A DNA stretch of 64,000 bases from JBBBNV01 sp037137075. GTDB taxonomy: Bacteria; Bacillota; Bacilli; Paenibacillales; NBRC-103111. Shown here one piece after another: positions 32,159-41,343 of this stretch (position 1 is its first letter; each line of letters opens with the position of its first letter). The DNA is taken from assembly GCF_037137075.1 (NCBI RefSeq), contig NZ_JBBBNV010000011.1, forward strand, positions 1-64,000. Direction: 5' to 3'. The notes below the pieces were generated by a model, which saw only the letters and a list, made by a program, of their open reading frames with translations, ran no database searches and was not told where the DNA came from. The translations under genes were made by a program, and so were the position numbers.

Positions 32159-35100
32159 TTACTTTGCATCCAATAGCGCCAAAATTAATTTGATTGCTTC
32201 TGCTCTTGTTGCATTTGCAGCCGGAGCAAACTGATTATTGTCTCTGCCATTCATGATGCCTTTGCTGTATGCCGCTGCCACATGAGCATAAGCCCATGGT
32301 GGAACCGCCTGCTCATCCGCAAAATTCAAGCTATCCGCATCATCAAGCTGCAGATTCAAGGCTCTGGCGACGATAACTGCAATTTCCGAACGGGTAATGC
32401 TGCGGTCCGCCCGGAAGGTGTTATCTTCGTAGCTGCTGATCATTCCTGCAGCCGCCACTTTCGCAAGATCAGATTTCGCCCAATCCGGAACAAGGCTAAG
32501 ATCCGAATAGTTCAAAGCAGATCCTGTGTCTTCCAGCTGAAGAACACGTGAAATCAATACGGTAAATTCGGCACGGCTGATTTCATCGTCCGGACGGAAT
32601 GTTCCATCCTCATAGCCGTTAACGATGCCGAGCGAAACTGCGCGTTCAACATATTCCTTAGCCCAGTGACGTTGTACGTCCTTCACCGGTTGAATGCTTG
32701 GCGATTCGGTCGTATCGGCAGGCTCTGCCGGAGTCTCGTCCGTCGGCTGTTCATCGTCGATCACTTCTTGCGCGTCTGCTGCTGCAAGCAAGAGCTCTGC
32801 GACGACTTCCTCACCGCCGATATTCGCTGTAATCTTCACCTTGGATGCAAGGCTTGCAACCTCAAATTGAATTTCACGCGTGCCCTCTGCCTGATTCTCG
32901 CTAACAACCTTCACCTCTGTCTCAACGCCGTTTTGTACGACCTTGAGGGAGCTGATCTCACTGCTGTCCTTCAAGCGAAGAGTGACATAATTCTTATCCC
33001 CATCAACGGCCAGCAATGCTGCGCCGTCAATATGCTGTTGCAGCGCGGACTGCTCGCCAGTGCCGGTGCTCAACAGCGTGTAGGTCACGTTATATTTACC
33101 GTCTGCCAGCGTTACTGCCGGTGCAGACGCAGTGCTGCTTGCGGAACCGCTGCTTTTGCTTCTGTTCTTCTTCCCCCCGCTGCTGTCCGTGCTGCCGCCG
33201 GCTGTTGTAATGGCTCCAAAGCCGAATTCAATATCGTACTCATAATCATAGATGCCGAGCGGAGGACCGAGGTCCCAGTAAACCTTAATCCACGCATTCA
33301 AACGCTTGGACAGATCGGCAACTTCAAATTTCACCACGCGGGTGTTGTGGACTGTATCGACACTTAGAATCTCGGTTTCTACCAAAGTTCCGTTTTGCAA
33401 GGTTTTCAGCGACAGGTTCTCCGTATGCTGCTTCAGGGTGAACGTAACAAACGTTTTATCGCCTTCTACATGCAGCTTGGCACTCTCCTCATCGACAAAT
33501 TGATGCATAAACGATACTTCGTTCGTACCATCCTTGAATACGGTAAAGTCGATTGGATATTGGCCGTCCGCCAGCGTAGGCAGCGGATTGTTCGTGATGA
33601 TAGTCAGCTTCGCGGCATCATAGGCTGCCAGCAGCGCTGAATATCTCAGGTCGATGGTTGCTTGCGCCGTTTCGGAGCCGTTAGCAGTGGTTTTGGCCTG
33701 GTTTAGCGCTCTGTTCATTGCGGTCAAAGCTCCTGCCGGGTATTGGCCGTTCCACACGCCTTCTCTCATCTGCTCTTCATCAATCCGGGTAATCAGCGCT
33801 TTGAGCTGCGTCTTATCGCCGCCAGGAATGATTTTTACGGCAGCCGAAAGCTCGCCATCGATCTGGTGCCTGTTTCCCTCTTTATTGATGACCCACATAT
33901 CGGAAACCTTGATGCTCGTGCTCTTCTCGGTTGTTGTCGTCTTCGTACTCATGTAGAACGGAAGCACGTCCGCATAATCAACCGTCAGGTCAATCGGATT
34001 CTCCGAATCCAGAACCCCAGTGGTCATCTTGACAACACCTGGTGAAAGCTCGGTTGCTACTGGAATATTATATTTCGTATTTCGATTGATGGTGGACATT
34101 GTTAGAAGCTCCGGATCAAACGTAAATGTCGCCTCGTATCCGTGAACTTGCTGGAACGCGCTGTCGCTTACTGAAATAATCCGATTCTGAATCGAAACCC
34201 GGTTGCCGCCATAAACAGTTGCCGGTGAAGTTGTGAGTGTCGCCTTCGATACAGCACCAATCACAGAGCCGGTAAGGGAGGTTATTGCGGCTTGCAGGGC
34301 TGCTGCCGCCTGATCCATCTGCTCTTGTGTAGCGTTCGTATCGTCTGCAACCGACTGTGCCGCCGCAATCGCCGTCAGCAGAGCTGCCTTGGCGCCTGCG
34401 GGATATTCGCCGGTTGCGGTCCCTTCTACTGCTGCGTCATGCTTGGCTTGCGCATCGGCAATCAGAGCGACTAATGCGGCAGCATCGCCGGCACTCGGAA
34501 TCGTTACGCCCGTGACAGCGACTTGAACATCGTACTCGTGATCATAAATAAAGCCCTCGGTGATAACCCAGTAAATTTTAACCCAGGCATCGATTTTGCT
34601 GCTCAAATCTTCCACTTCAAATTCAACGGTTCTTGTATTCGCGGTTTCATCGGAAGCGATAATCGCCGTTTCCGCAAGCGGCTCGTTGCTATTCAATTTC
34701 GTTTTGAAGCTCAAAATTTCTTTACTTTGATTCAATGTGAACGATACATATTTTTTTCCATCGCGGATGGAGAGCTTTCCGCTTGCTTGGTTAACATAAT
34801 CATACATCACAGATTTCTCATCTGTGCCTGCTTTGTACATCATGAAGCTAATCGGATAGGTGCCTTCGCCAAGCACAACAGAGCTTTTAAAGGCCTGGAC
34901 CGCAGCTTCCAGCGCTGCTACAGCATCATCCGTCTCCTGCTGAGCTGCCGCCGCATTGACAGCTACGCCTTGCGCCGTTGTGATAGCTGTGAGAAGCGCT
35001 GCTTTTGCACTTTCAGAATACTGCCCTGCATCCGTGCCTACGACAGCCGCGTCATAGTTGGCTTTCGCCGAGGAGATCCCTGCATTCAACTCCGCTTTAT

Positions 35101-36265
35101 TCGCAATACCGATCGCGCCGAAGCCGTACTCAATATCATACTCGCTGTCATAGAGGAAATCAGGCGTTAATTGCCAATAAATTTTTACCCAGCCGTCCAG
35201 ATGCTTGGCAATGTCCGGAACTTCGAATTTTACAATACGCTTGTTGTTTGCAACGTCAATACTCGGAATATCCGTTTCAACCAGCGCGCCGTTTTGCTTG
35301 GACTTCAAGCTCAGGATTTCTTTGTGCTGATTCAAGGTAAAAGAGAAATACTGCTTGTTACCTTCCACATGCAATATTCCGCTGGTTGGATCCAGGTAGC
35401 TCTGCATGATCGAAACATCATTCGTTCCATACTTATAGATTGAAAAATCAATATTGTACTCCCCATCCGGAAGTGTCGGAACCGAATTGTTCGTAATGAC
35501 CGACGGCAGCAAGGCCTGATACGCATTATATAATGCCGTATATTGAGTATCAATTGCAGCTTGTGTAAATGCACCACTGTTTACCATTGACTTTGCTGAA
35601 ATTAACGTGCTCATGAACGAAGACATTGTGCCGGCCGGATACTGGCCATTCCAGATACCTTCTCTTGGCTTAGCCGTTTCTATCTGATCAAGTAAGGCCC
35701 GAAGCTGTGTCTTATCGCCAGCAGGACCGACCGTTACTACGACGGATGCATCCTCCAGTTTTAATTTGTCGCCCTGTTGATTTGTAATATAAATGTCCGA
35801 TGCAGTAATGGTAGTATTAATTGTTTGCACAGTCGTCTTGGACTCCAGGGCAAAGTTAATGAAGTTTGTTGAGCTTCCAGCCAGACTTTCCGGCGAGCTT
35901 GTATTGGAAACCTCAGTCGTTACTTTATACTTTCCTGGAGCGATCATGGCAGCCTGAGGATTATTAAGCGTGGTCTTACCGCTGGTAACAGCAGAGTAGT
36001 TATATTCATCCGTATCAAATGTAAATAGGGCTTCATATGCGTAAACCTGTTGGTAAACGGTATCTGTGACATTCGCAATGGATTGGCGGACCGTTACCTT
36101 ATTCCCTCCTAGAATGGAAGGTGTCAACGTTGTTAAAGCAGTTTCTGCATCACTTACTGCAAGTGCAGCCTGAAACGGAATGCCTGCCAGCAGCACCAGC
36201 GCAATAAGCAAGCTCGACATGATTTTCTTGAATTGCCTGTTCAAAATAGCTTCTCTCCCTCTCAT
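32159..36265 (-). CDS. S-layer-anchored NEAT/cohesin-like surface protein
   Basis: 1368 residues. Signal peptide (about 1-36, FQAALA cleavage); cohesin-like beta domains at 45-180 and 675-815; FIVAR-type helical modules at about 183-255, 390-463, 595-668 and 817-887; NEAT domains at 266-384, 467-583, 899-1017 and a divergent fourth at 1053-1158; acidic linker; three SLH domains at about 1194-1368 that bind pyruvylated wall polymer. NEAT1-3 carry the heme-ligating YxxxY (Y372/Y376, Y574/Y578, Y1006/Y1010) and an SxMxxY/F motif in the lip; NEAT4 has neither. Two Fur boxes lie upstream, so iron starvation should induce it. I infer heme or hemoprotein capture at the S-layer. The start may be a TTG seven codons downstream (AGGGAG ten bases before it). 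Confidence 0.92.
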   Translation of the reverse strand: MRGREAILNRQFKKIMSSLLIALVLLAGIPFQAALAVSDAETALTTLTPSILGGNKVTVRQSIANVTDTVYQQVYAYEALFTFDTDEYNYSAVTSGKTTLNNPQAAMIAPGKYKVTTEVSNTSSPESLAGSSTNFINFALESKTTVQTINTTITASDIYITNQQGDKLKLEDASVVVTVGPAGDKTQLRALLDQIETAKPREGIWNGQYPAGTMSSFMSTLISAKSMVNSGAFTQAAIDTQYTALYNAYQALLPSVITNNSVPTLPDGEYNIDFSIYKYGTNDVSIMQSYLDPTSGILHVEGNKQYFSFTLNQHKEILSLKSKQNGALVETDIPSIDVANNKRIVKFEVPDIAKHLDGWVKIYWQLTPDFLYDSEYDIEYGFGAIGIANKAELNAGISSAKANYDAAVVGTDAGQYSESAKAALLTAITTAQGVAVNAAAAQQETDDAVAALEAAVQAFKSSVVLGEGTYPISFMMYKAGTDEKSVMYDYVNQASGKLSIRDGKKYVSFTLNQSKEILSFKTKLNSNEPLAETAIIASDETANTRTVEFEVEDLSSKIDAWVKIYWVITEGFIYDHEYDVQVAVTGVTIPSAGDAAALVALIADAQAKHDAAVEGTATGEYPAGAKAALLTAIAAAQSVADDTNATQEQMDQAAAALQAAITSLTGSVIGAVSKATLTTSPATVYGGNRVSIQNRIISVSDSAFQQVHGYEATFTFDPELLTMSTINRNTKYNIPVATELSPGVVKMTTGVLDSENPIDLTVDYADVLPFYMSTKTTTTEKSTSIKVSDMWVINKEGNRHQIDGELSAAVKIIPGGDKTQLKALITRIDEEQMREGVWNGQYPAGALTAMNRALNQAKTTANGSETAQATIDLRYSALLAAYDAAKLTIITNNPLPTLADGQYPIDFTVFKDGTNEVSFMHQFVDEESAKLHVEGDKTFVTFTLKQHTENLSLKTLQNGTLVETEILSVDTVHNTRVVKFEVADLSKRLNAWIKVYWDLGPPLGIYDYEYDIEFGFGAITTAGGSTDSSGGKKNRSKSSGSASSTASAPAVTLADGKYNVTYTLLSTGTGEQSALQQHIDGAALLAVDGDKNYVTLRLKDSSEISSLKVVQNGVETEVKVVSENQAEGTREIQFEVASLASKVKITANIGGEEVVAELLLAAADAQEVIDDEQPTDETPAEPADTTESPSIQPVKDVQRHWAKEYVERAVSLGIVNGYEDGTFRPDDEISRAEFTVLISRVLQLEDTGSALNYSDLSLVPDWAKSDLAKVAAAGMISSYEDNTFRADRSITRSEIAVIVARALNLQLDDADSLNFADEQAVPPWAYAHVAAAYSKGIMNGRDNNQFAPAANATRAEAIKLILALLDAK

Positions 36266-36500
36266 TTGTCTCTCTACAAACGAACCTTTTTTTGAAGCAA
36301 GGACACCTGGATTTCCTTATGTCTCTTGCCTGTCAAGCAGACGCAAGGGTATAAATGGCCCTGCCCAAGCCTGAGAATGAATGATTTTGTTCAGCAAGCG
36401 TAACGTTCTCTGGTTCGAAGATGACAAGATTTGTTCAACCCTGATTTTGGGTTTGCCTACTATCGGATGTCATAAATAACCAAATCAAGGTTAATGATAT

Positions 36501-36521
36501 CAATAATCATTCTCAATTATA
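36501..36521 (-). promoter_or_regulatory. Fur box over the NEAT/SLH promoter
   Basis: On the minus strand TATAAT (36521-36516) is followed immediately by TGAGAATGATTATTG (36515-36501), which matches the 15-base Fur consensus TGATAATNATTATCA at 12 of 14 defined positions or better. The box covers the predicted transcription start. The -35 is not clear. The leader to the start codon would be about 240 bases, with no gene in it. Confidence 0.75.
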
Positions 36522-36566
36522 ATCCAAAAAAATAGGCCCAATCCCGCTTCGAACCTGACACAATAA

Positions 36567-36581
36567 CGATAATCATTCTCA
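36567..36581 (-). promoter_or_regulatory. second Fur box
   Basis: TGAGAATGATTATCG on the minus strand, sharing the 14-base TGAGAATGATTATC-type core with the first box, 66 bases further upstream. It overlaps the stop codon of the 22-codon ORF. Confidence 0.72.
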
Positions 36582-36647
36582 ATTTGAGTCAAAAAAATGA
36601 AGCCCACCCGGCTCTTTTTTTCCAACTCTTGCTGCATTTACATCCAT
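36579..36647 (-). CDS. 22-residue ORF with strong promoter and RBS
   Basis: ATG at 36647 is preceded at five bases by AAGGAGGA; the peptide reads MDVNAARVGKKEPGGLHFFD followed by SN and stop. About 50 bases upstream is a near-consensus promoter. Near its 3' end AGCC/GGCT with a GGGTG loop is followed by a T7 run, forming a possible weak terminator inside the coding sequence. It could be a real small peptide, or a leader peptide. No family recognised. Confidence 0.5.
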   Translation of the reverse strand: MDVNAARVGKKEPGGLHFFDSN

Positions 36648-36704
36648 TGCATTCCTCCTTGCTGTCCTTTGGTAAAAATGACACAAAACATGAACTACGT
36701 GTTG

Positions 36705-36734
36705 ATAGTATCTTACGCACCTGAAAATTGTCAA
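36705..36734 (-). promoter_or_regulatory. sigma-A promoter for the 22-codon ORF
   Basis: On the minus strand TTGACA (36734-36729), 18 bases, TACTAT (36710-36705). Transcription should start near 36698, giving a 50-base leader before the small ORF. Confidence 0.7.
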
Positions 36735-36857
36735 CTCCTTTCTTAGCATATTATTTATTTTTTTAAGCTTTGTGAATATTTTGCAAGGCGGCTTCCCCCT
36801 GCTGAAATCCAGTAAAAACTGCGATTCCACATTGCCGGATTCACCGCCTCCGAAAAT

Positions 36858-37448
36858 TCAAAACGTGTACAAGTCGAGCCCGCGCACCTTCCCTAGCAGC
36901 TCCTGTTGACCATACGCTTCTCCATACGTCCTCAAAAGCCTCCTCAGCTCAGCCCGGACCTCGCCCGAAATCAGATAATCCCCTCTTGTAATCGTACGGA
37001 CTTCATATGCCAAAAGCTCCAGCTCGAAGGTAAATTCGACCTCTTCCAGCTTCTCGTTCAGCAGCGTAATCAAATCCTCCGCTGTCCGTACATTTTCTGA
37101 GCTGGAAAACTGCGCCCACTTCTCCTCCCACCTGCGCTTCAGCACGCATAAGCCCTTCAGCTTTCGGGCTCGAAGCTCCTCCGTTAATGTTCGGATACGC
37201 AATCTCTCTTTTTCAGCATCCTTCAACCGCTCCTGCAGCTCGTTATACATTTCATGAACAAGCTCAATCGCTTCGAATTTCTCCTGTGGCGTCCGCGGCA
37301 TAACTGCAAACAAATCTTCATTTAAGATGCCCCTTACGAAACGGCCAAACGCGCGTTCCAGCCGATTCACTGCGCTATTGTAGTCAGCAGCAGCCTGGTT
37401 AAGCAGGTTGTCCGCCAAAAATCGTTCTGCCAGCTGCTTTCCGTTCAT
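36858..37448 (-). CDS. hypothetical helical protein of 196 residues
   Basis: Highly charged and mostly helical; ELVHEMYNELQERLKDAEKERLRIRTLTEELRARKLKGL (about 63-102) looks like a coiled coil, as does NEKLEEVEFTFELELLAYEV. No membrane segment, no known domain recognised. RBS AAGGAAGG is seven bases before ATG at 37448. It is 39 bases downstream of the DUF1361 gene and probably cotranscribed with it. Confidence 0.72.
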   Translation of the reverse strand: MNGKQLAERFLADNLLNQAAADYNSAVNRLERAFGRFVRGILNEDLFAVMPRTPQEKFEAIELVHEMYNELQERLKDAEKERLRIRTLTEELRARKLKGLCVLKRRWEEKWAQFSSSENVRTAEDLITLLNEKLEEVEFTFELELLAYEVRTITRGDYLISGEVRAELRRLLRTYGEAYGQQELLGKVRGLDLYTF

Positions 37449-37487
37449 TGCTGCACCTTCCTTTGTTCTAAAAATAGGTCATCATGG

Positions 37488-38159
37488 CTATACCTTGCGC
37501 AGGCCATGCAGGAATACATAGAACGTGACATGTACTACGGCGATGAACAGCCCGAACAGGAGGCAGAACAGCACCGACTCCATCGTGACGGTTTGCCGGA
37601 TTGTATCCAGAACGGCCTGCCTGTCGGTAAACACCTCCCAGCTGTTCAGCCTGTATTTTCTGCCCAGCAAAATGCCATAGCCGGCCAGCAAAGACACGGC
37701 AAGCACAAAGCACCACGAAACGAAGCGGCCATACATGCCGCCGATCCATTCCTGAAGGCGATAAGTGGAGAAGAAGCCGAGCAGCAGGCCCGTCCATGCA
37801 AACAACATAATCACGATAAAATCATACCAGTAATAAAAGATAAGCTGCCCGTCAGCGCTATATCGTGTTTTTAACAGCGTCAAGTGAACGAGATCCGTAA
37901 CGATGTAGGGGGAATTGGGGTAAAACAGCAGCCATATGCCCCCGAGAGATGCAAGCAGCAGCAGCCTCAGCTTCCCCTTCAGCCAGCTCTGTACAGGGGC
38001 GATCAGCCCGGCTGCAGCCATTGGAATCCAGGCCAGAAACAAGTTCCACACTAAGAAATCGTAATGGGTTTTGTTTCTCAGCCCGACATAAAGAGCGCAG
38101 GTGAGCAAGGTCAGAGCGCCTGAAACGAGATACACCTTTTTCTCATGAAGTGCCTTCAT
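37488..38159 (-). CDS. DUF1361 membrane protein
   Basis: 223 residues with six or seven hydrophobic helices and the family motif WLLFYPNSPYIVTDLVHL, followed by YYWYDFIVIMLFAWTGLLLGF. Function unknown. AAGGAG precedes ATG. It is first of a two-gene unit with the 196-residue protein. Confidence 0.88.
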   Translation of the reverse strand: MKALHEKKVYLVSGALTLLTCALYVGLRNKTHYDFLVWNLFLAWIPMAAAGLIAPVQSWLKGKLRLLLLASLGGIWLLFYPNSPYIVTDLVHLTLLKTRYSADGQLIFYYWYDFIVIMLFAWTGLLLGFFSTYRLQEWIGGMYGRFVSWCFVLAVSLLAGYGILLGRKYRLNSWEVFTDRQAVLDTIRQTVTMESVLFCLLFGLFIAVVHVTFYVFLHGLRKV

Positions 38160-38305
38160 CAGCTTCTCCTTGTTTTTTTAACGATGATCGTATTTTGTAT
38201 CCAACATAACCACGCGAAAGTCTGGTTTACAGCTTCTCATACTGTAGACGTAACTCCCTTGGTCCGGGTTGCACAATAAATAAGCTTCCCTGCAAGCATA
38301 GCTGC

Positions 38306-38331
38306 AAAAAAAAGACCACATAGCTGTGGTC
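38306..38331 (-). terminator. ctaB terminator
   Basis: On the minus strand GACCACA / TGTGGTC with a four-base loop, followed by eight T. Confidence 0.9.
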
Positions 38332-38351
38332 CGGCATGTCATGCTTAAAAG

Positions 38352-39281
38352 TTAAAACAACGGTCTAATTAGAGAATAGCCGATAACAACAGCCAGCAGC
38401 AGGGTCAAATGATTCAACGAATAAATGAACATCATTTTGGCCCATTTCTCCGAGGTCATTTTCTTGTAGCCCATAATACTCATGATGAGCCACCCGGCAC
38501 TTAAAATGAACGCAACGGCAACTATAATCGGGCTTAACGACCAGAACAGGAAGCTGGCCAGCACCAGCGCTGCAAGGTACACATTGGTTTGAATGTACGT
38601 TCTTTGAAATCCTTTTACAACCGGCAGCATCGGCACGTTGGCCGCTTTATATTCATCATGCCTGCGAATGGCAATCGCGTAAAAATGCGGCATCTGCCAC
38701 AGCAGCATCACCACAAAGAGTGCAATCGCGCCCGGCTCAAGCAAATCCGAGGACACGGCGGACCAGCCAATCAGCGGCGGAACGGCGCCGGAGAAGCTGC
38801 CGACCTCCGTATTATAAATGGTACGGCGTTTAGTCCAAATCGTATAAGGCACGACGTACAAGAAGAGTCCCAAGAAGCCGAACAACGCTGACAGCGGCGA
38901 TGCCATATAAAGCAGAACAACACCGAGCAGCGACATCCCGCTCCCGAGGGACAGCGCAAGCCGGGAACTCATTTGGCCGGTTACTGTCGGCCGGTTTTTG
39001 GTTCGCTCCATGATAAAGTCGATATCCCGGTCATACAGGTTATTGAAGGTTCCAGCCGCCCCGATGACAAACGCAGAGCCGATAATCGCCAGTGTGATTT
39101 CACCGATTTTATCCAGCATGGGAATGTTATTGATCAAAAGCGCCATGCTCAGTCCGGCAAACATAGCAATCAGATTGGATTTTATAATTCCTATTTTAAT
39201 GGTTTCAAATACAATTTTTTGCATTTGCCGACCGGAGAAAATCGGCGCCGCTTCCAGCGAATTTTTTTTTGCCATACTCAC
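38352..39281 (-). CDS. ctaB: heme O synthase (protoheme IX farnesyltransferase)
   Basis: 309 residues of the UbiA prenyltransferase superfamily with eight or nine membrane helices. It transfers a farnesyl group to protoheme, giving heme O for terminal oxidases. The first aspartate-rich motif NNLYDRDIDFIMERTKNRP (about 81-99) is intact, and the second region VPYTIWTKRRTIYNTEVGSFSGAVPPLIGW is present. The start is GTG at 39281, with GGGAGG ten bases upstream; an ATG two codons later is too far from the site. The cytochrome oxidase genes usually nearby are not in the window. Confidence 0.95.
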   Translation of the reverse strand: MSMAKKNSLEAAPIFSGRQMQKIVFETIKIGIIKSNLIAMFAGLSMALLINNIPMLDKIGEITLAIIGSAFVIGAAGTFNNLYDRDIDFIMERTKNRPTVTGQMSSRLALSLGSGMSLLGVVLLYMASPLSALFGFLGLFLYVVPYTIWTKRRTIYNTEVGSFSGAVPPLIGWSAVSSDLLEPGAIALFVVMLLWQMPHFYAIAIRRHDEYKAANVPMLPVVKGFQRTYIQTNVYLAALVLASFLFWSLSPIIVAVAFILSAGWLIMSIMGYKKMTSEKWAKMMFIYSLNHLTLLLAVVIGYSLIRPLF

Positions 39282-39773
39282 GGGTGTTCGTCCTCCCTGT
39301 CTTCAACTGATTTAACTATATGCTATCATATCCCATGTACAAATCCACCCTCCCGTCAGAACAAACACAAATCTGTCATGATTCTGTGAACATTTGGTTA
39401 AGCTTCAGGCTCGCAGGGCTTCCTTCCCGATACTCCGCATTGCCCGGCTCCGGTTCTTCCCGTCGTTCGGAATATACTCCAACAGGTTGCCCAATCATTG
39501 GAGAATTCATGATTTTATTTTAAACCGGCAGCATTACCGGGCTACCGGCAGCCTGCTTCAAAAGCGACTTGATGCACAGCTTGTGTTCATATCACGCTGC
39601 AACTGACGGATATCCGCTTGAATAAAGCGGTAAACCTTGGCATACTTACATTAAGCACGGGTTACATACCGGATAACGGCTCTGCTTGGCAAGCGAGAAC
39701 GATCCGGCGCAGCGGAAGCCTTCACGCCATGGGCCTTGGCGAATGAAACCAACCAGATAGGAGACTGAATCAC
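39282..39773. other. intergenic region upstream of ctaB
   Basis: 492 bases without a convincing gene. A minus-strand frame at about 39378-39512 (44 codons) has no ribosome binding site. CCGGCAGC occurs three times at 39520-39560 in direct or inverted orientation around a short hairpin. Confidence 0.4.
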
Positions 39774-39947
39774 GTGAAAATATATGTCATTCTTTCATTT
39801 AACGAAGCTGGAATGGATAATGTGTACGTAGGAACAGATGAGGAAAAAGCGCTGGCCTTCAAGCCCGAAGATTTCGATAATTGTGACGCCCTGTTCGTAG
39901 AAATCTGGGAAGATGGCGAGAAGGTCGACGATTACCGGCTGGAGTAG
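39774..39947 (+). CDS. small acidic protein of 57 residues
   Basis: Reads MKIYVILSFNEAGMDNVYVGTDEE and continues KALAFKPEDFDNCDALFVEIWEDGEKVDDYRLE, an alternating beta-alpha pattern ending in paired acidic strands. The GTG start has TAGGAGA ten bases upstream, and a strong terminator follows 20 bases after the stop, so it is a complete single-gene unit. The fold resembles small SHOCT- or immunity-like proteins, but no family is recognised. Confidence 0.75.
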   Translation: MKIYVILSFNEAGMDNVYVGTDEEKALAFKPEDFDNCDALFVEIWEDGEKVDDYRLE

Positions 39948-39966
39948 ACCGCTCTATTTTCAAAAG

Positions 39967-40012
39967 AAGCTGCTGAGAGCACCATTTCCGTTATGGCTCC
40001 AGCAGCTTTTTT
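39967..40012. terminator. bidirectional terminator
   Basis: AAGCTGCTG / CAGCAGCTT (nine pairs) with an inner GAGC/GCTC and a loop of about 16 bases. TTTTTT follows on the plus strand and CTTTTG on the minus strand, so it serves both the 57-residue gene and the convergent lactonase gene. Confidence 0.8.
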
Positions 40013-40089
40013 GTTAAGCAGCATAGCTCCTCCGCAGCCTGCCCGTCCTATTTGATGGCAGAGCTTCCGTAGAGAAAGCTTTCAAAAGC

Positions 40090-41166
40090 CTAAGATTCCA
40101 GCACCGCAAATTTGACGCAAACCGGCTTTGAAATCGACAGCACATCACCGGTCGGCGTCAGCTTCCCTGTTTCGGCATCTCTGGCAAATGAAACCACGTT
40201 GTTGCCGTCCCGGTTCGCCACCAGCACGAAGCGTCCGTCGGGAGAAACTGCGAAATTGCGCGGGTGTCCGCCAAGTGTGGAAGCGTATTCCACGACAGCA
40301 AGCTGGCCGCTGGATTGATCGATGGCGTAAACTACCATGCTGTCATGCCCCCGGTTTGAGCCGTAAAGAAATTTGCCGTCAGGAGATACATGTATGTCGG
40401 CGCAGGCATTTTCGCCCTGGTAATCGTCCGGCAAGGTGGAGATGGTCTGGATCTCGCGCAGCACGCCCTGCTCCTCATCGTATGAGAAAGCGGTCACGGT
40501 CGAATTCAGCTCATTAATGACGTAGCCGTACCGGTAAGACGGGTGAAACGCAAAATGGCGCGGGCCCGAACCCGGCGTTACCTGAACCTCCCCATGGGGA
40601 ATGAAGCGGCGGTTGGCCAAATCGAGTTGATACATGATAATCCGGTCCAGCCCCAGATCACAGGCGCCTGCATACCGGTTTGCGCGGTCGACAAACACGG
40701 AATGAGCGCGCGGCCGATCCTGTACAGGAAGAACGCTTGCCCCGTTGTGGCGCTGAATATCCGAAGCCGCTCCCAGCCGCCCGTCCTCCTCCAGCGGGGA
40801 CAAGCCAATCATACCGCCGTGGTAGCTGGATACCATCACATATCGGTTCGTCTGATCAAGCACAATATGACACGTCGGCGCCGGCACCGTATGCTCCTGA
40901 TTCAGCAAGGACAGCTTCCCGGTAGCTGGATCAATATGATAGGCAGCGGCAGCCCCGCAGCGTTCGTTATCCGCATTCAACCCTTCTGTCAGCGCGTAGA
41001 GCTTCAAGCCTTGACGATTTACGGCTACGAATGTCGGATTTTGCAAGCCGCGGGCTTGATCCAGCAGCGTCAGCCGGCCTGACGCGCTATCGTATTTGCA
41101 GGAGTAAAGACCCGGTTCCTTTGAATCGGCATAGGAGCCGATGAATGCTAGAATTTGTTGCTCCAT
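40090..41166 (-). CDS. lactonase family protein (6-phosphogluconolactonase-like)
   Basis: 358 residues forming a seven-bladed beta-propeller of the Pgl/YkgB lactonase family: FIGSYADSKEPGLYSCKYD at the start, repeated blades ending in FVAVNRQGLKLYAL, GSGPRHFAFHPSYRYGYVINEL, CADIHVSPDGKFLYGSNRGHDS and GGHPRNFAVSPDGRFVLVANRDGNNV. Such enzymes hydrolyse 6-phosphogluconolactone or related lactones, but individual substrates vary. ATG at 41166 has AGGAGG nine bases upstream. Confidence 0.9.
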   Translation of the reverse strand: MEQQILAFIGSYADSKEPGLYSCKYDSASGRLTLLDQARGLQNPTFVAVNRQGLKLYALTEGLNADNERCGAAAAYHIDPATGKLSLLNQEHTVPAPTCHIVLDQTNRYVMVSSYHGGMIGLSPLEEDGRLGAASDIQRHNGASVLPVQDRPRAHSVFVDRANRYAGACDLGLDRIIMYQLDLANRRFIPHGEVQVTPGSGPRHFAFHPSYRYGYVINELNSTVTAFSYDEEQGVLREIQTISTLPDDYQGENACADIHVSPDGKFLYGSNRGHDSMVVYAIDQSSGQLAVVEYASTLGGHPRNFAVSPDGRFVLVANRDGNNVVSFARDAETGKLTPTGDVLSISKPVCVKFAVLES

Positions 41167-41343
41167 GACCAAGCACCTCCTGTTTCCATTGATGTTCTAT
41201 GCGCAATTATCGCAAATCTGCTTCCGGTTGGCAAATGTTTCGTCCCTGCCCTGCAGCATCCCCAAGAACGCAGACCTTTACAATCCTGCTATAATAAAAG
41301 CAATACCATTGATATGCACCATGCTTCATTAGGAGGAATCCCT

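Noticed and set aside
32159..36265. Treating the NEAT/SLH protein as a cellulosome scaffoldin because of the cohesin-like domains
   Set aside because: No dockerin or carbohydrate-binding module is present, while NEAT domains and Fur boxes point to iron or heme.
39378..39512. 44-codon minus-strand frame in the ctaB upstream region
   Set aside because: No ribosome binding site and no recognisable protein pattern.
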